Positions 46,107-59,300 of a stretch of 64,000 nucleotides of DNA are shown here, one piece after another. The stretch is from Carnegiea gigantea (lineage: Eukaryota > Streptophyta > Magnoliopsida > Caryophyllales > Cactaceae): NCBI GenBank assembly GCA_029747015.1, contig JAKOGI010000813.1, forward strand, positions 330,501 through 394,500, read 5' to 3'. The notes beneath the pieces are model-generated. The model ran no database searches. It saw only the letters and a program-made list of their open reading frames with translations, and was not told the DNA's origin. The stretch's first letter is position 1; every line of letters starts with the position of its first letter. The position numbers and the translations under genes are program-made.

Positions 46107-46107
46107 T

Positions 46108-47148
46108 TGAAATTGTTACATTTTTTATACCCTTTATTATCTAATAATTGCTCAAAATAAATTGTTAATTTAGAATTTTAACATTGACTTTATTTGTTTT
46201 GTAGGAATTTGAGACATTTGAAGAAAAAATTAATTGCTTGGAAAAAAAGAAGAGAAAGTTGAATCAAAATTGGATTGGATCATAACAAGCAATTGATTGA
46301 GAAAAGAAGCATAGGAATCAGCCCAGTTGCAGCAGCCCGGCCCCTCCTCTTCTTTTCCCTCTTTTCTTTTTCTTCTTTTGGGCTCGGCTTCCCCCTCCTT
46401 GCGAGGCCCGAATGCATGCTTCCCCTTCTTTCTTTCTCTCTTCCCAGCAGGCCCGGTCTTTGTCTGCCTTCCCACCATAATCGTTATTCATTCTCTCTCT
46501 CCTCATTCATACCATCATTACTCATCATCTTCAGTGGACCGTTTCAAGCATCTGAAAGGGTGAAAGTTGGTGTTCTTGAGGGCCTCAAATGGCCGGGTCG
46601 AGCAACACGAAAAGGGGAGGTCTAAAACAGAGGAGGAGCAGTAAAAAAAAAAGAAATTAGCATAGTGTAGACGAGCATAGCATTAGAGAGTAGTTTTAGG
46701 TCTTATACTTCGTTTCGATTGTATTGTCTTCAAATTCCCAACTCAGTTTCAGATCTAGAAGGATTATGCTTTGAATTATTGTCATTCAATTCGGGTTTAT
46801 GTTGCCCAAGCATTGGCAGATTGTTCTTGTTCAAAAATGCTTCAGCTTTAATCTTCCCGTGTTCCTATGTTTTGCTTCTCGAATGCCACTGCTGAGGAAG
46901 ATAGATTGAGACAATCTTACGGTAAGTGTTGATGTCTCACCTTATTTGCAGTTTGGTTCTTCTTTCCTTGGTAGAGCTCTCTGTTTTATAAATGAGTCAG
47001 TGGTTGGTAATTAGCTTTCTGTTTCCTTGTATTAATTTTGATTTTAGGTTAACATATACAACTTAGTAACTCAATTTCACAACCATCTCTGAGGATCGAC
47101 ACCCGTAATTACTATAACGAAAACCGTATACTTGCGGGAATCACAACA
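46108..47148 (+). repeat. 3' LTR of the Athila-like element
   Basis: Starts TGAAATTGTTAC and ends AATCACAACA. It lacks the segment equivalent to 37831-37967 of the 5' LTR; the junction reads GCCCGG-TCTTTGTC. GTTTA follows at 47149-47153. Confidence 0.9.
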
Positions 47149-47153
47149 GTTTA

Positions 47154-48953
47154 CATGGATCTCATACCCTAATACATCATCCTCATCCAGTTAGGAAACA
47201 CATAGGTCGGCCCATCTTGCATTCATCTTCCATAGTTAATTATACTTTAGGTGCATCATTCTTATGCATTCAGATTAGCCCACATGCATCCATAGTGTGT
47301 CTAGCATCCCCACTAAATAAGTTTAAGTTATAGCAGCCTAGCATGGACATACCATAGTTAACTTGGATTTAGTCTACTTGTTCACATGTTGGTGTAACTT
47401 ACTTAAGCCTATTTTCATACTTGCCAATCTAACCTAGGACAATCCGTTAGAACTTGTACATTCCAGCCTATTTAGGATAACCCCTTTTGCATGTGGTCCA
47501 ACCCTTTAGGGCACATCATCGTGCATATCTCTTAGCCCAGGTAAGGTTAATATCATCATACATAGTGCAACGTTGGGATTAGCCTGTCATATCTATCTTC
47601 CAATCTACAGACAAACTTAACTTATCCTAAGTGAACCTAGGTTTGCATTACCTTTACTCTTGAACCTTACCTTAGGACCCCATGAGCTTTACCTTAGATC
47701 CTTGACCTAGGCTTCACTAGCCCAAATTATATTTTTAGCCGAGGATCCTATGCTTTAGTTAGCTCCCAAATTCAGGCAGGTAGACCACCCAGTCCTTATC
47801 TTAGGGTAAATCTGTGATGGCTGTCATCATCCAACCCTTGGCTTTCATTTGTGTCGATACCCTCAGCCTAGTTTTGTTGACCTTACCTTGGTTCACACTC
47901 GTGAGTCTTTACCTCATCCATTCCTCTCTCAGTCTAAACTTAGGCCCTTACCTTGATTGTGGTCTCTTACTTAGGTCTTCTTTACCACCGCTTTCACCTC
48001 AGATCCGTGCTCTCTACTTCATTCTTTACTTTCAGGTCCTATTCTCTAGGCTAACCTAGGATTATTGCCTATGTTGTTTTGGCACACCTAATTTAACCTC
48101 CCATTTTGTTTGCTAACCTCACCTTCGTATACCCTTCTTAATCACCATTCATGATCCATGTCAAAGAAGGCAATCATTGACAGCGTAGTGCATGACAATA
48201 AGAAGATGGCTAAGGTGATTGCTAACCTCACTGCCTATGTCGAGTACCAATAAAAGAAAATATAATGCTCATGCTATTGATGTTAAGTCCAAGGAAGCAA
48301 AATCCTACGTACCAATAATAGGAGAACTCTCACTAAGGTCTATAGCTATAGGTATGGAATTATAAGAAGCTTTTGGACTACTGCACTGATGAGGCCTCAT
48401 CAAGCTCATTGAGCCTACACTAAACTCATCATCGGACAGAAGAAACAACAAATGGGATGAGAATGCTTATTGCATCTACCACTCAGGCAAAGGTCACGCA
48501 CTAATAATTATTTAATTGGAAATACCTATTCAAGACATGATTAGCGATGGGATCATTTTATCCCTATATCCCAAGAGCTCAATAATAATCCTAATGAGGT
48601 TACCTCTACACTAGAGGAATTAAAATAAAGTCACACCAATCTCATTCCCTCTCCACAAGGTAGAATCAACATTAATAACATCAGCAACAGCTTAGAATCC
48701 CTAGGGAAATTCCATGTTTGAGTAAGGGGTTCCCCTCAACCTATCCTTGTCCCTCTTTTCATCTAAATCTTGTATCTCTAGTTCATATTAATAAAAGTGT
48801 ATTCACTTTTGCATCCGTATATTTGTGCATTCATCCTTCAGTCCCCATTTCCCTTGGGAATATTTCTATATGATGAATCCAAGTTTGAATGTAATTGGAC
48901 AAAATAAGAAAAAAATATAGAAAAACTGTCGAGAATGTCAAAAACAAAAGATA
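47154..48953 (+). other. Leader of the second Tat-like unit, right part
   Basis: Continues from 37467 across the Athila-like insertion, with the same CCTAGG/TTAGGC-rich text. A 31-codon frame at 48158-48253 (SKKAIIDSVVHDNKKMAKVI) might be a gag N-terminus relic because of its position and charged helical look. That is a guess; no other coding is supported. Confidence 0.4.
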
Positions 48954-49138
48954 CTCCCTAAATCCCATAAAATTTGTCTTACATAGGGAATGAAAATTTT
49001 GAAGGGTGCATTATTTAATACACTGTTTTCAATTGATTTAGAAGGAAGAAGATTTTTGATACTGATAATAGCAAGAAGGTTCTTTATTTTGGGACTTACA
49101 TTATAGGAAAATAGGAAAATATTTTGGGCAGGAGGGAG
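48954..49138. mobile_element. Stowaway-type MITE, 185 bp
   Basis: The left end is CTCCCTAAATCCCATAAAAT and the inverted right end is CTCCCTCCTGCCCAAAATAT, with TA on both sides (48952-48953 and 49139-49140). The CTCCCTCC start, roughly 150-250 bp size and TA target are the Stowaway (Tc1/mariner) signature. Further inside, TTGTCTTACAT pairs with an inverted ATTATAGGAAAATAG-type arm less well. Confidence 0.85.
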
Positions 49139-50081
49139 TAAATGCATGCCACTAGTAGGATTTACCTCGAATAGGAGGCCTTCTTTGGTGTCCCATAGTC
49201 TCCCTTTAACCCATATGGGCTAAGTTGCACACTTCAAACCTAAACTTATATAGGACTAACTCAATCTAAATTTAGGATGTGATTTAAAGTGTATAGTGTC
49301 TGATGCCAAAATTAAAGTTAAGCAGCACAAAAGAAAGCACTTTGAGTACCAATGTCCACATGTAAAACTCTAGTTGTGACTCCATTTGTCCTACATAGTC
49401 GTTTCCCAGAATAAAAAAACCAAAAAAACATAGTCACAAAAAAGAATCACAAAAAAAGGCCAAAAGTTATGTGCCAACTGGCCATGCACCTATAGTTCAA
49501 TACAATTTCAAGGTTCTTATGCGACGATCTCATATAAATTAAGCTGGTACAATATTAAGAAGATTCAAACTCCTATGTCTAAATGTTAAAAGTTATCATG
49601 CTTAACATTGGTTAAAAAAAGGAAAGGTTACAACATCCATTCAAAAATAGGTCTACCTAAAGAATGAAGAAATATATTGTTCATAGAAAATTACTTCTAT
49701 TTCGTCAAATCACTTAAGTGGTGAAGTTATGAACTTTTGATCATGTTGCCTAAACAAAAAATTAAAGACAAAAATTCTTTAAAAACATAGGATCTTTACA
49801 ATAGTCATTATAAAAAGCTAGCAAAGAAAGGTAATGAATAAGAATAATGAGTACCAGGGTTTCATGCAAACAGATGCTAGTAGTGACATCTCATAAGAGA
49901 GCTTAAGTTATGATCCAATTAGTTAAATGCATATTACATGGGCTATCTTCATGGGACAATCAAATATGAATTGTCCCAGACAACAAAAGGCCCGAAAAAA
50001 AAGATTGCTTTGAATTCAAATATGTAGCAACCTAGCATATCTCTCTTCACATACACTTTCATTCATATATTCATTCATATA

Positions 50082-50164
<83 letters not shown>

Positions 50165-50364
50165 CTTCGCATCTAAAGCTTCTAGTCTCCCTTTCCAATT
50201 AGGACTGACCTGATAAATCTACTTGCAAAGTCCTTCAACAAATAAAACACGTGTTTTAACATCTTTTTTTCTCCTCTTCACTTTTTTAATCTGAAAGCTA
50301 AAAATAGATAAAATAAAGTAAATAAGACAAAATAATATACATAACATGAGTAATAATTATAAAC
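49139..50364. other. Non-coding stretch before a gypsy RT remnant
   Basis: AT-rich and without a gene. It holds the (TA)n microsatellite at 50077-50160. The junction between the plus-strand Tat-like unit and the minus-strand gypsy relic lies somewhere here but could not be placed. Confidence 0.4.
50077..50160. repeat. (TA)n microsatellite
   Basis: About 80 bp of nearly perfect TA, with one TGTA and one AATA break. Confidence 0.92.
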
Positions 50365-51250
50365 AAAATATGCATGAATTATGACTTAACAATTTATCTT
50401 GAGCAGACTACACATCTTGCAATCTTTCTCAAAGTCAACCCGAAAGTATGTTTATGTGGGTTTAAGCACGCTTATGTGGGTTTAAGCACATGTTGTACTT
50501 TCGTAATCTTTTGGAAGAAGTTCCTAAGAACAGGTATATGTCCCTCTCGGCTCTTTGATTTAATGATTTTGTCGTTTACATATATGTCCAATTATTTCTG
50601 CATCATGTTAAGCAACAAAGTTTGGGCTGTTCTATGGTAAGTGACTTTAGATAAGCCAAAAGGTGTCACGTTGCAGCAAGAGCTGCCCCATGCAAGATAA
50701 AAGTTGGTTTTTCTTGATCTTTTTTGATCATTTTAATTTGGTTACACCTCACATAACCATCCATGAATGACAATAGATTATATCCTGTCGTGTTGTTTAT
50801 TAATAAGACGATATGAGGCAAAGGAAAGCCATCCTTTCGACTTGCTTTGTTTAGCTCCCGGAAGTCCACACACATGCGCACCTATCAATCTTTCTTAGGC
50901 ATTGGAATAACGTTAGCTATCCATTCAGAATAATTGGATATCCTTAGGAATATGACATCTAATTTTTTTGTACATGTTGTTTTACCTTTAAAACCCATTC
51001 GAGTTTCATTCGGCAAAGTTTTTGCTTGATAGGCTTTGCATCTAAATATAGCAGCTTGTATACCTAGTGACTTACCAAGCTATTTCGGTATATTTTTTTA
51101 GAACCACAAGAAAACATCCATAAATTCTTTTATAAGGTTAGGGATGGACCTAATTTGAACTCCTTTGGTTCTTTATTAGCTCCAACATTTATTCTTGCTT
51201 CTTCAAGAATGTATTTTTGTTATAATTTTGTTCAGTATTGATTAAGCACT
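50365..51250 (-). pseudogene. Ty3/gypsy reverse transcriptase remnant
   Basis: Minus-strand translation with several stops. EARINVGANKEPKEFKLG is near 51200 (linker). Then come AKPIKQKLCRMKLEWVLKVK (about 51030) and VRMCVDFRELNKASRKDGFP (50881-50820). LSFMDGYVRCNQIKM follows (about 50770), then a PFGLSK-type motif (about 50655) and YVND at 50571-50582 where an active enzyme has YVDD, then KSKSREGH. The style is Tat-like, as in the RNase H-integrase at 8690-10290. A 20-bp tandem duplication (50452-50491) disrupts the thumb region. The upstream protease of what looks like the same element lies at 62.9-63.6 kb, beyond a large insertion. Confidence 0.82.
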
Positions 51251-51351
51251 TTAGAGGGACAAGTTTTGGGCAGTGCAAACATAAGAACCATACTCTTTAT
51301 TAAAATTTTTAATCAGCACATTTGTTTCAGTACAAATTGAATTAAGAAAAG

Positions 51352-54300
51352 AGTTAGGGATGTTAATGTTTTCCTAAATTCAAAACGACTTAGGGATGTT
51401 AGTTTTCCTAAATCGTGGGGCAAAACGGATAGAGTTTCGCTTAAAAAATTGACTACATCGCAGACTTAAAGCCTTATATTTGGTCCCTGTAATAAATAGA
51501 AGCATAAAAGAACACCAAAACAAGTTCAACAACTATATGTCGGGGACCACAACTCTACGAGCCACACACCTGGAGTACAACAATTAATAAGATTCAGTAA
51601 CAGAAAGAAATAAAAGGTACTGCTCAATGGATCACACATTCAGAGCACTATGGTTTACATCCCAATAATAAACAACTTTAACTAATACAAATGACCTACT
51701 ATTTAGATGGTTGGCCGACATGACCATTCAAAGTGATTCCCATTCAATATGCAATACATGGAGTAACATGTTTACTTTCCATAAGCTCAAGAACTTATGA
51801 CTACATTACATTACATCATTAAACTCGTAAGTCTACGTATATATGCACACATAACACCTTTTTTGAAGGAAGGGGGAGAGTCCAACTCAGCTTACATAAA
51901 TCAACTTCTACCTGTCACATCAAAAACCTGGGAAAAGGAAAATAGAGAGGGGATGAGCTACCACACGCTCAGTGAATGATCCTCAACCCCAAGAAAACAA
52001 AACCGTTCCACATAATACTTTTAAGTAGCAGTCACATACGTGTTGATATTTAATATCACATAACAATCACATGAGGTCTCCTATAGTCAGTATTACCTTA
52101 ATAACTTTCAGGGTTCAAAAGGTATCCCTAACCTCCTTCTATTCCATGCACAAGAGTCCTGAACTTGCCCAAATTATGCCTCCTGTAACTCACAAGCGAT
52201 AGCCACCTGTTACACTTGCTTAACATCACTTAGCAGGCATACTAGACTCAATAGCGGCCTAATTTCAATTAAAGAGAACAGTGGATCATTCAGTTCACAC
52301 ATAAACACCAAACATCGAGTAGTTATAAACATATAGCACCCCAGAGTTCAGTTAGAGTTGTCCGGTGTAATTCTTTTAGAAAGAAAATGGGATTAACACA
52401 TGAAGGTAAGGACCATCACTTTAATCGAAGTAAGCATTTATAAACAGTCGTTGTTTATTGAAAAATCATTTGGAATTTAAGAAAAGCTCATTTCAAGAGC
52501 ACGTGTACTTTTCTAAATCTTTGCACTAGCATAGTCCTTGAATGAGGAGTTTTTATCACATAACAGGTACGAAATCGTTTCAAGGGGCACCAGATTCTCA
52601 TATTTGTGCTCATAAGGGTGATCTACACTCGGCCTTCATATTATCCCTGGGAATTCTTATCATCAATGGATTATTACCCTCGTCAGGTCTTCTAGGGTTC
52701 CGACTTTTGGGTCTACTCCATAGGAATTAGGGTTCCCGCATACTGGGTCTACTCTCTGAACATTTGTCCAGGCACTTAGCACCATTCTCCTAGCCGAAAG
52801 CTTTTTAAATGCATCTCACTTTAATTGTACTTGTATGAAAATTCTCATTGTATCATAAACAATGACATTTTCATTCTCAAGAGTGCTAAAAGGCCTAAGT
52901 GCATTCCAGTCGACGTTTTGAAACCATAGAACCACTCATTTTGGCAAAGCATGCTTACAAACGAGTTAGCAACCATATGGCCATTCACTTAGCAAAGAAT
53001 GTGGCATTAAAACTTGTTTTAAAGCCACTAATTTATAACTTAACATAATTAATTCGCTTAAAAGTAGTCAGCAGTTTGATTCTGTAATTCAAGCACTTTA
53101 TCTTGTTTTGATAAGTTTGTCTTCATAATGTATGAACAATTCAAGTAGAAAAACTTTACTGAAACTTCTTAGAAAAACGAGCTTTTGGTTATAGGAAGAA
53201 TTAAAAGTACCTTGATTGTAAGAAACATCCTCGAACACTTGTAATTACGCATATAAGCAAACTTACGTCTAGAACACTTAGTTTCTCAACACTTCATTTT
53301 AAAAACCGAGTGTTATTCATCTCTTTTGAAATAAAGCATATACGTCTAGAACAGAAAGAAGGTTTTGGCCCCTGATGTTTCCCTAAGTTCGAACTTTACT
53401 GATTTGAAACTCACGCATTTAAACGTCAACCCTTCAAAACAAAGTCATAAATTTGGCTTCAAATATTATGTTAGCCATAGACCATTCCACAACTTCATAC
53501 GTTGGATATAACAATAAATTACGCAACCATTCAAGGCTAGAAATCCACCAAAGTAGGGTCAGGTTCAAGTTTGAGCCTCTTATGATAAACATCTATCAAG
53601 AGTCGAAATGAGACAACCACGAGTCTAATTTAGGTTCAGTTTGGGTTCAGTTTAATTCAATTCAATTCAAGTTTAGCAAATAACAATTAGCGCCACATAA
53701 TATATTCAAATTGAATGCTCAAAATTTCAAACTCCTTCATTACAGCACCGCCTATAAAGTGACCTCAAAATCATCTCAATTTCAACCTAATCATTCCAAT
53801 TAGCTCAAGTAGCCTCACTATTACCATTATTCTCACTCATTCAAAACTCCACATGCAACTCGATTTATTAAATGAAATGATGAAAACCCTTCAAATTAGT
53901 AACAGTTTGAGAATCGAGAACCACCCACCTCGATTCTAAGCCAACGGACCCGCTCATGGGCTGGTTTGGGCAAATTTGGATCTGGGTTCGACCCTCCCTC
54001 TTTCCGTCGGCATTGCTGTCCTGACTTTCTGCCTGTTTGCATTGCTACCGTTGCTTCTTTCCGTCAGTGGTGGTGGCTAAGGGTTCTAAACCCTAAACCT
54101 CAACTCCCATCTCGCGTACTTGTGCCCGGCCTACCGAGGTGCCACGGACTAGTGGCCGGTGCTGAGCCTCACCACTGACTCTTTTCTCGCTCTTCTCGCT
54201 TAATATCTCTCTCTTGCTTGTCAAGCTTGGGGGTCGCGTGAACCGGGTGGTAAGCATAACTGGCACCCCATCGCCGGTGTGCCACTGCCACCCCATCTCC

Positions 54301-54515
54301 TTTCTCTTTTGTCTCTCTCTGTCTCTCTCTCTATTTGGCTTGTGGTGGTGGGGATCATTGACCCCCCTTCATACTGGCCTCGTGAAAGTAGGGGCTTTTG
54401 CCACTTTTCACTCTTTTTCTTTTAATTTTTTTGTTTTAGTTGTTTAATCCCACCTATTAAATCGATTTCAGCCCAAAATCATCTGACCTTGCTTAATCTC
54501 GACCTCAAATGGCTA
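51352..54515 (-). repeat. 3' LTR of the Tekay/Del-like element, truncated at both tips
   Basis: Aligns to 56400-57148 plus 59682-62090. Examples are AACACCAAAACAAGTTCAAC (51507, compare 56528), TAACCTCCTTCTATTCCATG (52128, compare 59683), and the CGCCGGTGTGCCACTGCCACC block (54277, compare 61861). A 36-bp local duplication sits at the left edge (51354-51413). Open frames at 53966-54447 run through GC-rich LTR sequence and are not genes. Confidence 0.75.
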
Positions 54516-56371
54516 GCAAGGCACCACTCTAAGGTTCCTTATGAAAACTAACACGTGTTACATAAAACTTTATGCACAAAACATATTACAGGTAGCTCAG
54601 TCACGTTATGTTAGGGCGCTTAGTCAAATCATGTCAATGATTATCATATACACACCTATCGATAACTCTTAAAGTCGCACATAAGGGTTACACTAGCATG
54701 CTTTATGGTCAAGCATGGAATCCATAGAGGTAAATAAATGTGAAAGTAAACTCCTAAGGGTGTCATGAATTAAAGGCATATTTATATAGTTGTCCAAACT
54801 ATATCATGAGATAATAGAACTCATGGAGTGCAAGTAGCGATTCAAAGAGCACACAAGCAATGGCTTACATAGGTTAAATCATTTAACTAATTCAGCCAGT
54901 TGCCTAACCAAATTCAAGATAAGCAACTCCAATGAAGTGTATTTACTATACTATTCATTCGTAAAACACATAAGTGATCATGCAAAATGAACTTAAATAA
55001 CTATATAAGCTTTTATAGCTTTAGGTTGTACATAATGCTATGGTTAGGCTTTAAAACATTTAGGTTCCTAGTAGTGTCCCACGAAAGACATCTAGGTGAG
55101 TATACATGAGTGGAACCCTCATTTGCAACCTAGGGTGAAGGTATGCCTTAAGGCTCATCCAAACTCATTAGAAGCTAGCTATCGATCAGCTAACAATACT
55201 CTAGGGTAAGGACAGTAGTATTAGTGGCCTTATAGATATGCGATGCAGTCCTGTGTAGTACATCTATCTCATAAGGTGAAGGTACCTTATGAGTTCATGG
55301 CGCAGAAGGAAAGGTTTAACCTCCTGTAGAGTTTTCTGGCTTCCGAACTTGTGTTAATGCTCAAGAAGATGTTAGAAAGGTGTGGATTATTGCCTCAGGA
55401 GGTAACGAGATGATACATGTGGTACGATAATTCTAAAGTCTATTAGTTTCTTCCCTCTATTTCTTCTCTATGTGTGTTAGGGTTGATGTAGCCAGGACAC
55501 CATCAATCCTATAATAAGAATAGCATTTTATACCACGACAAGCATAATGCCTAGCTGACTCATAAGCGATAGTAATTGTATGTTAGAAAGCAAGGAAGAC
55601 TCTTTATATAAATAATAAATCAACATTAAGACTACATATGAGTATCATTGGCAAGCATATAGAGGCTTGGAATAACGCTTATGCAACAATCGATGGGACC
55701 CCATCACAACTACCAACATTGACATACATGTATACCAAGATCTCATTTAGTTCCCTTAGCAATTGAGAATTTACGTAAAAAGGAGTATCGTCTAACAGAA
55801 CTTTCAGTCATAAAAAGCAATCTTTTAATCACTTAGTAACAACTCATCATTAACATATCGACCAAGTATACATCTTGGCATGTAGGCATCTGAAACATCT
55901 CGTTACACATTGAAACTTATGCTCATAAAACTAGTCTCGAACATTGAGTATGTCAGCTCACTTCATTATGGGCTCGAGGAGCAGATTGCACCGGGCAAAG
56001 AGTAAGCTTAGAGTTAGGGCTTTTCTAATTGCTTGAGTTCCAACCAAGCGTACCTTAAACTTTCAACGAAATCATCAAAGGTGCATGCATACAACATTAC
56101 TGATCGAGCTAGCATTTAGCTTATTCATGAGAATATATATCACACATACTTAGTCACACTTAGCTAACATTTAGCCCATACTCTAGCAAATAGTTCACCT
56201 TTTCGATTAAGCAATTACTCAAGTAACACATAATTAATCAAACGTACCAATGATCATACCAAAACACATTTGCGCATAGAAACATTGCATGTGTCATATC
56301 ATCACAGAGACGTCCCCAGATCGCTATATGAAATGTAAGAGTCAGGTCGCAGCCTGAGGTCATAGGATCTT
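54516..56371 (-). other. Interior of the Tekay/Del-like element, no coding found
   Basis: About 1.85 kb between the LTRs. The part next to the PBS looks like an untranslated leader on the minus strand (rich in TTAGCTAAGTGTG-type text). No gag, protease, RT or integrase motif was recognised, so the coding part has been lost or was never there. Confidence 0.45.
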
Positions 56372-56383
56372 GCTCTGATACCA
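56372..56383 (-). other. Primer binding site for initiator tRNA-Met
   Basis: TGGTATCAGAGC on the minus strand, 12 of 12 bases complementary to the plant initiator tRNA-Met 3' end, two bases after the LTR. Confidence 0.85.
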
Positions 56384-56385
56384 TA

Positions 56386-59300
56386 TGTAACAACTCTAAC
56401 CCCTAGGGTTAGGAATGTTAATGTTTTCTTAAACCATGGGGCGTAACAAATAGAGTTTTGCCTATAACAATTATCTCAGGCTTAAAGCCTTACCTTAAGT
56501 CTCTGTAATGAATAGAAGTATAAAGAACACCAAAACAAGTTCAACGGCTATACGTCGAAAACTATAACTCTAAGAGCCACTTGCCGGGAGTACACCAACT
56601 AATAAGATTCAGAAAAAGAAAGAAATAAGCGATACAGCTCAACTGATCACGCGTCCGAAGCATTGCAGTTTACATCCCAAAAATAAACAATTTCAACTAA
56701 TACAAATGACCTGCTATTCAGATGGTTGGCGCACATTACCATTCAGAGCGACTGCTATTCAATATGCAATACATGGAGTAACATGTTTAATTTACATAAG
56801 ATCAAAAACTTATGACTACATTACATTACATCATTAAAATCATAAGTGTACGTATATATGTACACATAACACCTTTTTATAAAGCAAGGGGGAGACTCCA
56901 ACTCGGCTTACGGAAATCAACTTCTACCTATCACATCAAAAACCCAGGAAAAGGGGAAATAGAAAGGGGATGAGCTACCACACGCTCGATGAATGATCCT
57001 CAACCCCAAGAAAACAAAACTGTTGCACATAATACTTTTAAGTAGCTGTCACAGACATTTTGATATTTAATATTACATAACAATCACATAAGGTCTCCCA
57101 TAGTTAGCACTACCTCAATAACTTTCGAGGTTCAAAGGTTATCGCTAATGTAATAGCCCAACCCCAAAATTATTTAGCTATGTTTATTTATTTAATTACC
57201 TCATGTTCATAATTTTTTTTCCTCATATTTATTTATCGCATTTATTCACCTCGGTGGAAAAATTTTATTTGGGCCCTCACTTGGCAATTCGGATTTTATT
57301 TGTTTATTTAATTGATTAGCAAAAACATTGGAAGAATCGATAGTAGACCCTAACAAGTTTAATCTAAGTAATTTATTCTATTTTCCGTAACATTACAAAA
57401 ATGTAATTTTGAGTTTGTAAAAACATTATCGTTACGTAGCGTTTTATTCCTGAACCCAACTTATTTCGTCCGTTTTAAGCCCAACAAGTTTGTTTATTAA
57501 TCTAACTAATTACCATGGTCAAATTTAACCATGGTTAGCTCACAAAGTTACTTTACTAGATAAAAACTCAGCCAAGAGAGAGTTAGATTAGTCAACAAAA
57601 TACAACTCAATCCAAAGCTCCATTTTCTCTCTCTTCTCTCTCTTCCCCCATGGCAGCCTTTTCAGCCAGGTTTTCGGCCAGCTCCGGTGATCTCCGACCC
57701 CCCCAACATCCTAGTATCTCAGGCTACAATCCTCCGTCATCAAAACCACTAAACCTCATCTCCATCTCTACTTATTTTCAATCAAAGTGAGAAATCTTGA
57801 AACATGATTTAGTTAGTTTTGCTTTTTATTTTAGTATTGATTCTTGTTTTGATGTTTATCATATTTGATCATGATGTTTTGATAAGAAATAAGAGTTATT
57901 TTGATGTTGATCATGGTGGAGTTGAGGTTGGATCATGCTAGGGTTAGGATTGATGTTAATCATGCAGGCTTGATGTTAAAGTATTGGATTTTGATTGTTT
58001 TATCTTTAATTTGATCATCTTCTAATTTATTGGTATTTATGACGATATTTTTGGTGATTTCAAATGAGTTGGAGTGAGTCCAAGTTGGCCATGAACTAGG
58101 GTTTTGGCAAATAATGTATGGTTTGGATTAATTTAGCTTTAAGCTTGGTTTATGTGTGTATTTGATTGAAAAGTAATCTCTACTAGATATGATTATGAAG
58201 TGACTTTGAGTGTGGTGATTTTGTATGCTGTTAGGATGGACCAAACCTTGTCTACATGCCTTTAAAGAATGGTTTAAGTTGAGGATTTGTGCAAAAAAGA
58301 GAGGGAAAAGCCGAAATAGCGAGAGCTAGAAATTTCAGAAAAACAGGACAGATTTCATGATTAAACTGGTAATGATCACCCCATTGGAAAATTATGATTT
58401 TTGGTGAGTAGATAGTTCAGTGTGTTAGTTTTTAAATACCTTTTGAATCAGCTTAATCCGAGGTATGTGAAAAAAGTTATGGTTGTTTTACCAAAACTGT
58501 GCAGAATGGACCAAAACTGACATTCTTGTATTCTAGCTTCATTTTGGGAATTCTATTATGAGAATCAAGCTTGGTGTTCTAAATGAAAGATTGTTGGGAC
58601 TTCCCAAGCTTAATATATTGGGGTTTTAGTCTCAATCAGAGGTTGGATGACTAAGTTTCAAGTCATTCTTTCTAAGCCTTTGTTGTGTTCTTACTTTTCT
58701 TTTACTAAATTATTAGTTATGAAATAAATAATTTTCCTAACCATATGTTCCTACAACAATAATTTTGTACAGAATCAGGGCCCAATTATCATTCCTTCCA
58801 TTTTTGTGCATAATATTATTCAGTGAGCTTACATTTAAAAATTTCAGGTACGTTTATTGTCTATATCTTTAGAAATCATCACGTATTTATCAAAATTATA
58901 AGGTTTTGGTAAGTATGTCAATGAATCAATTTAATCAGTGATTTATCACATAATTAGTGACCCCATTAGTTATCAATTATAGGGCGTAACCTTTCAGTTA
59001 CTCGCGCGGCTTTAGGCCAGGTCCCGATCGGCTTGACAGGTGTACACCTATCTTCAGATCGTAACAGTTACTAGCGGTTCACTGTTAGATAATAATTGAC
59101 AATGCAATTTCATGTTTATCTCATTCCCTGTGTTCAATTAAAAATGAATTGTAATACGGGCCCAACCAATTTTTCTTTCCATAAATGTTTAACAATACAG
59201 GAATGCATGTACTGAGCTTCGACTCACGGTTTGAAGTGCTTTCATGTTTTGTTTCTAGGAAAGTGGTCAGTGAATCGCCCTCAGGCGGGCAGGATGGTTG

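Larger units (their letters stand above)
37473..47148 (+). mobile_element. Athila-like Ty3/gypsy retrotransposon, nearly complete
   Basis: LTRs (37473-38660 and 46108-47148) flank a PBS for tRNA-Asp, a gag-pol region (39420-44934), a spacer without an envelope-like frame, and a polypurine tract (46092-46106). GTTTA lies on both sides (37468-37472 and 47149-47153). Gag style, the DLGAS protease motif, FMDD in RT, absence of a chromodomain and the tRNA-Asp primer all fit Athila. LTRs differ by about 20 substitutions over roughly 1.04 kb (counted by eye, about 2%) plus one 137-bp gap, so this is the youngest large insertion here. Two in-frame stops and two frameshifts make it defective. Confidence 0.9.

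Noticed and set aside
44935..46107. Envelope-like gene of the Athila-like element
   Set aside because: Only short frames through T- and A-rich sequence; no signal peptide-like or transmembrane frame of useful length on the plus strand.
53966..54447. GC-rich open frames on both strands
   Set aside because: They are part of a long LTR; the second LTR copy at 61500-62000 does not preserve the frames.
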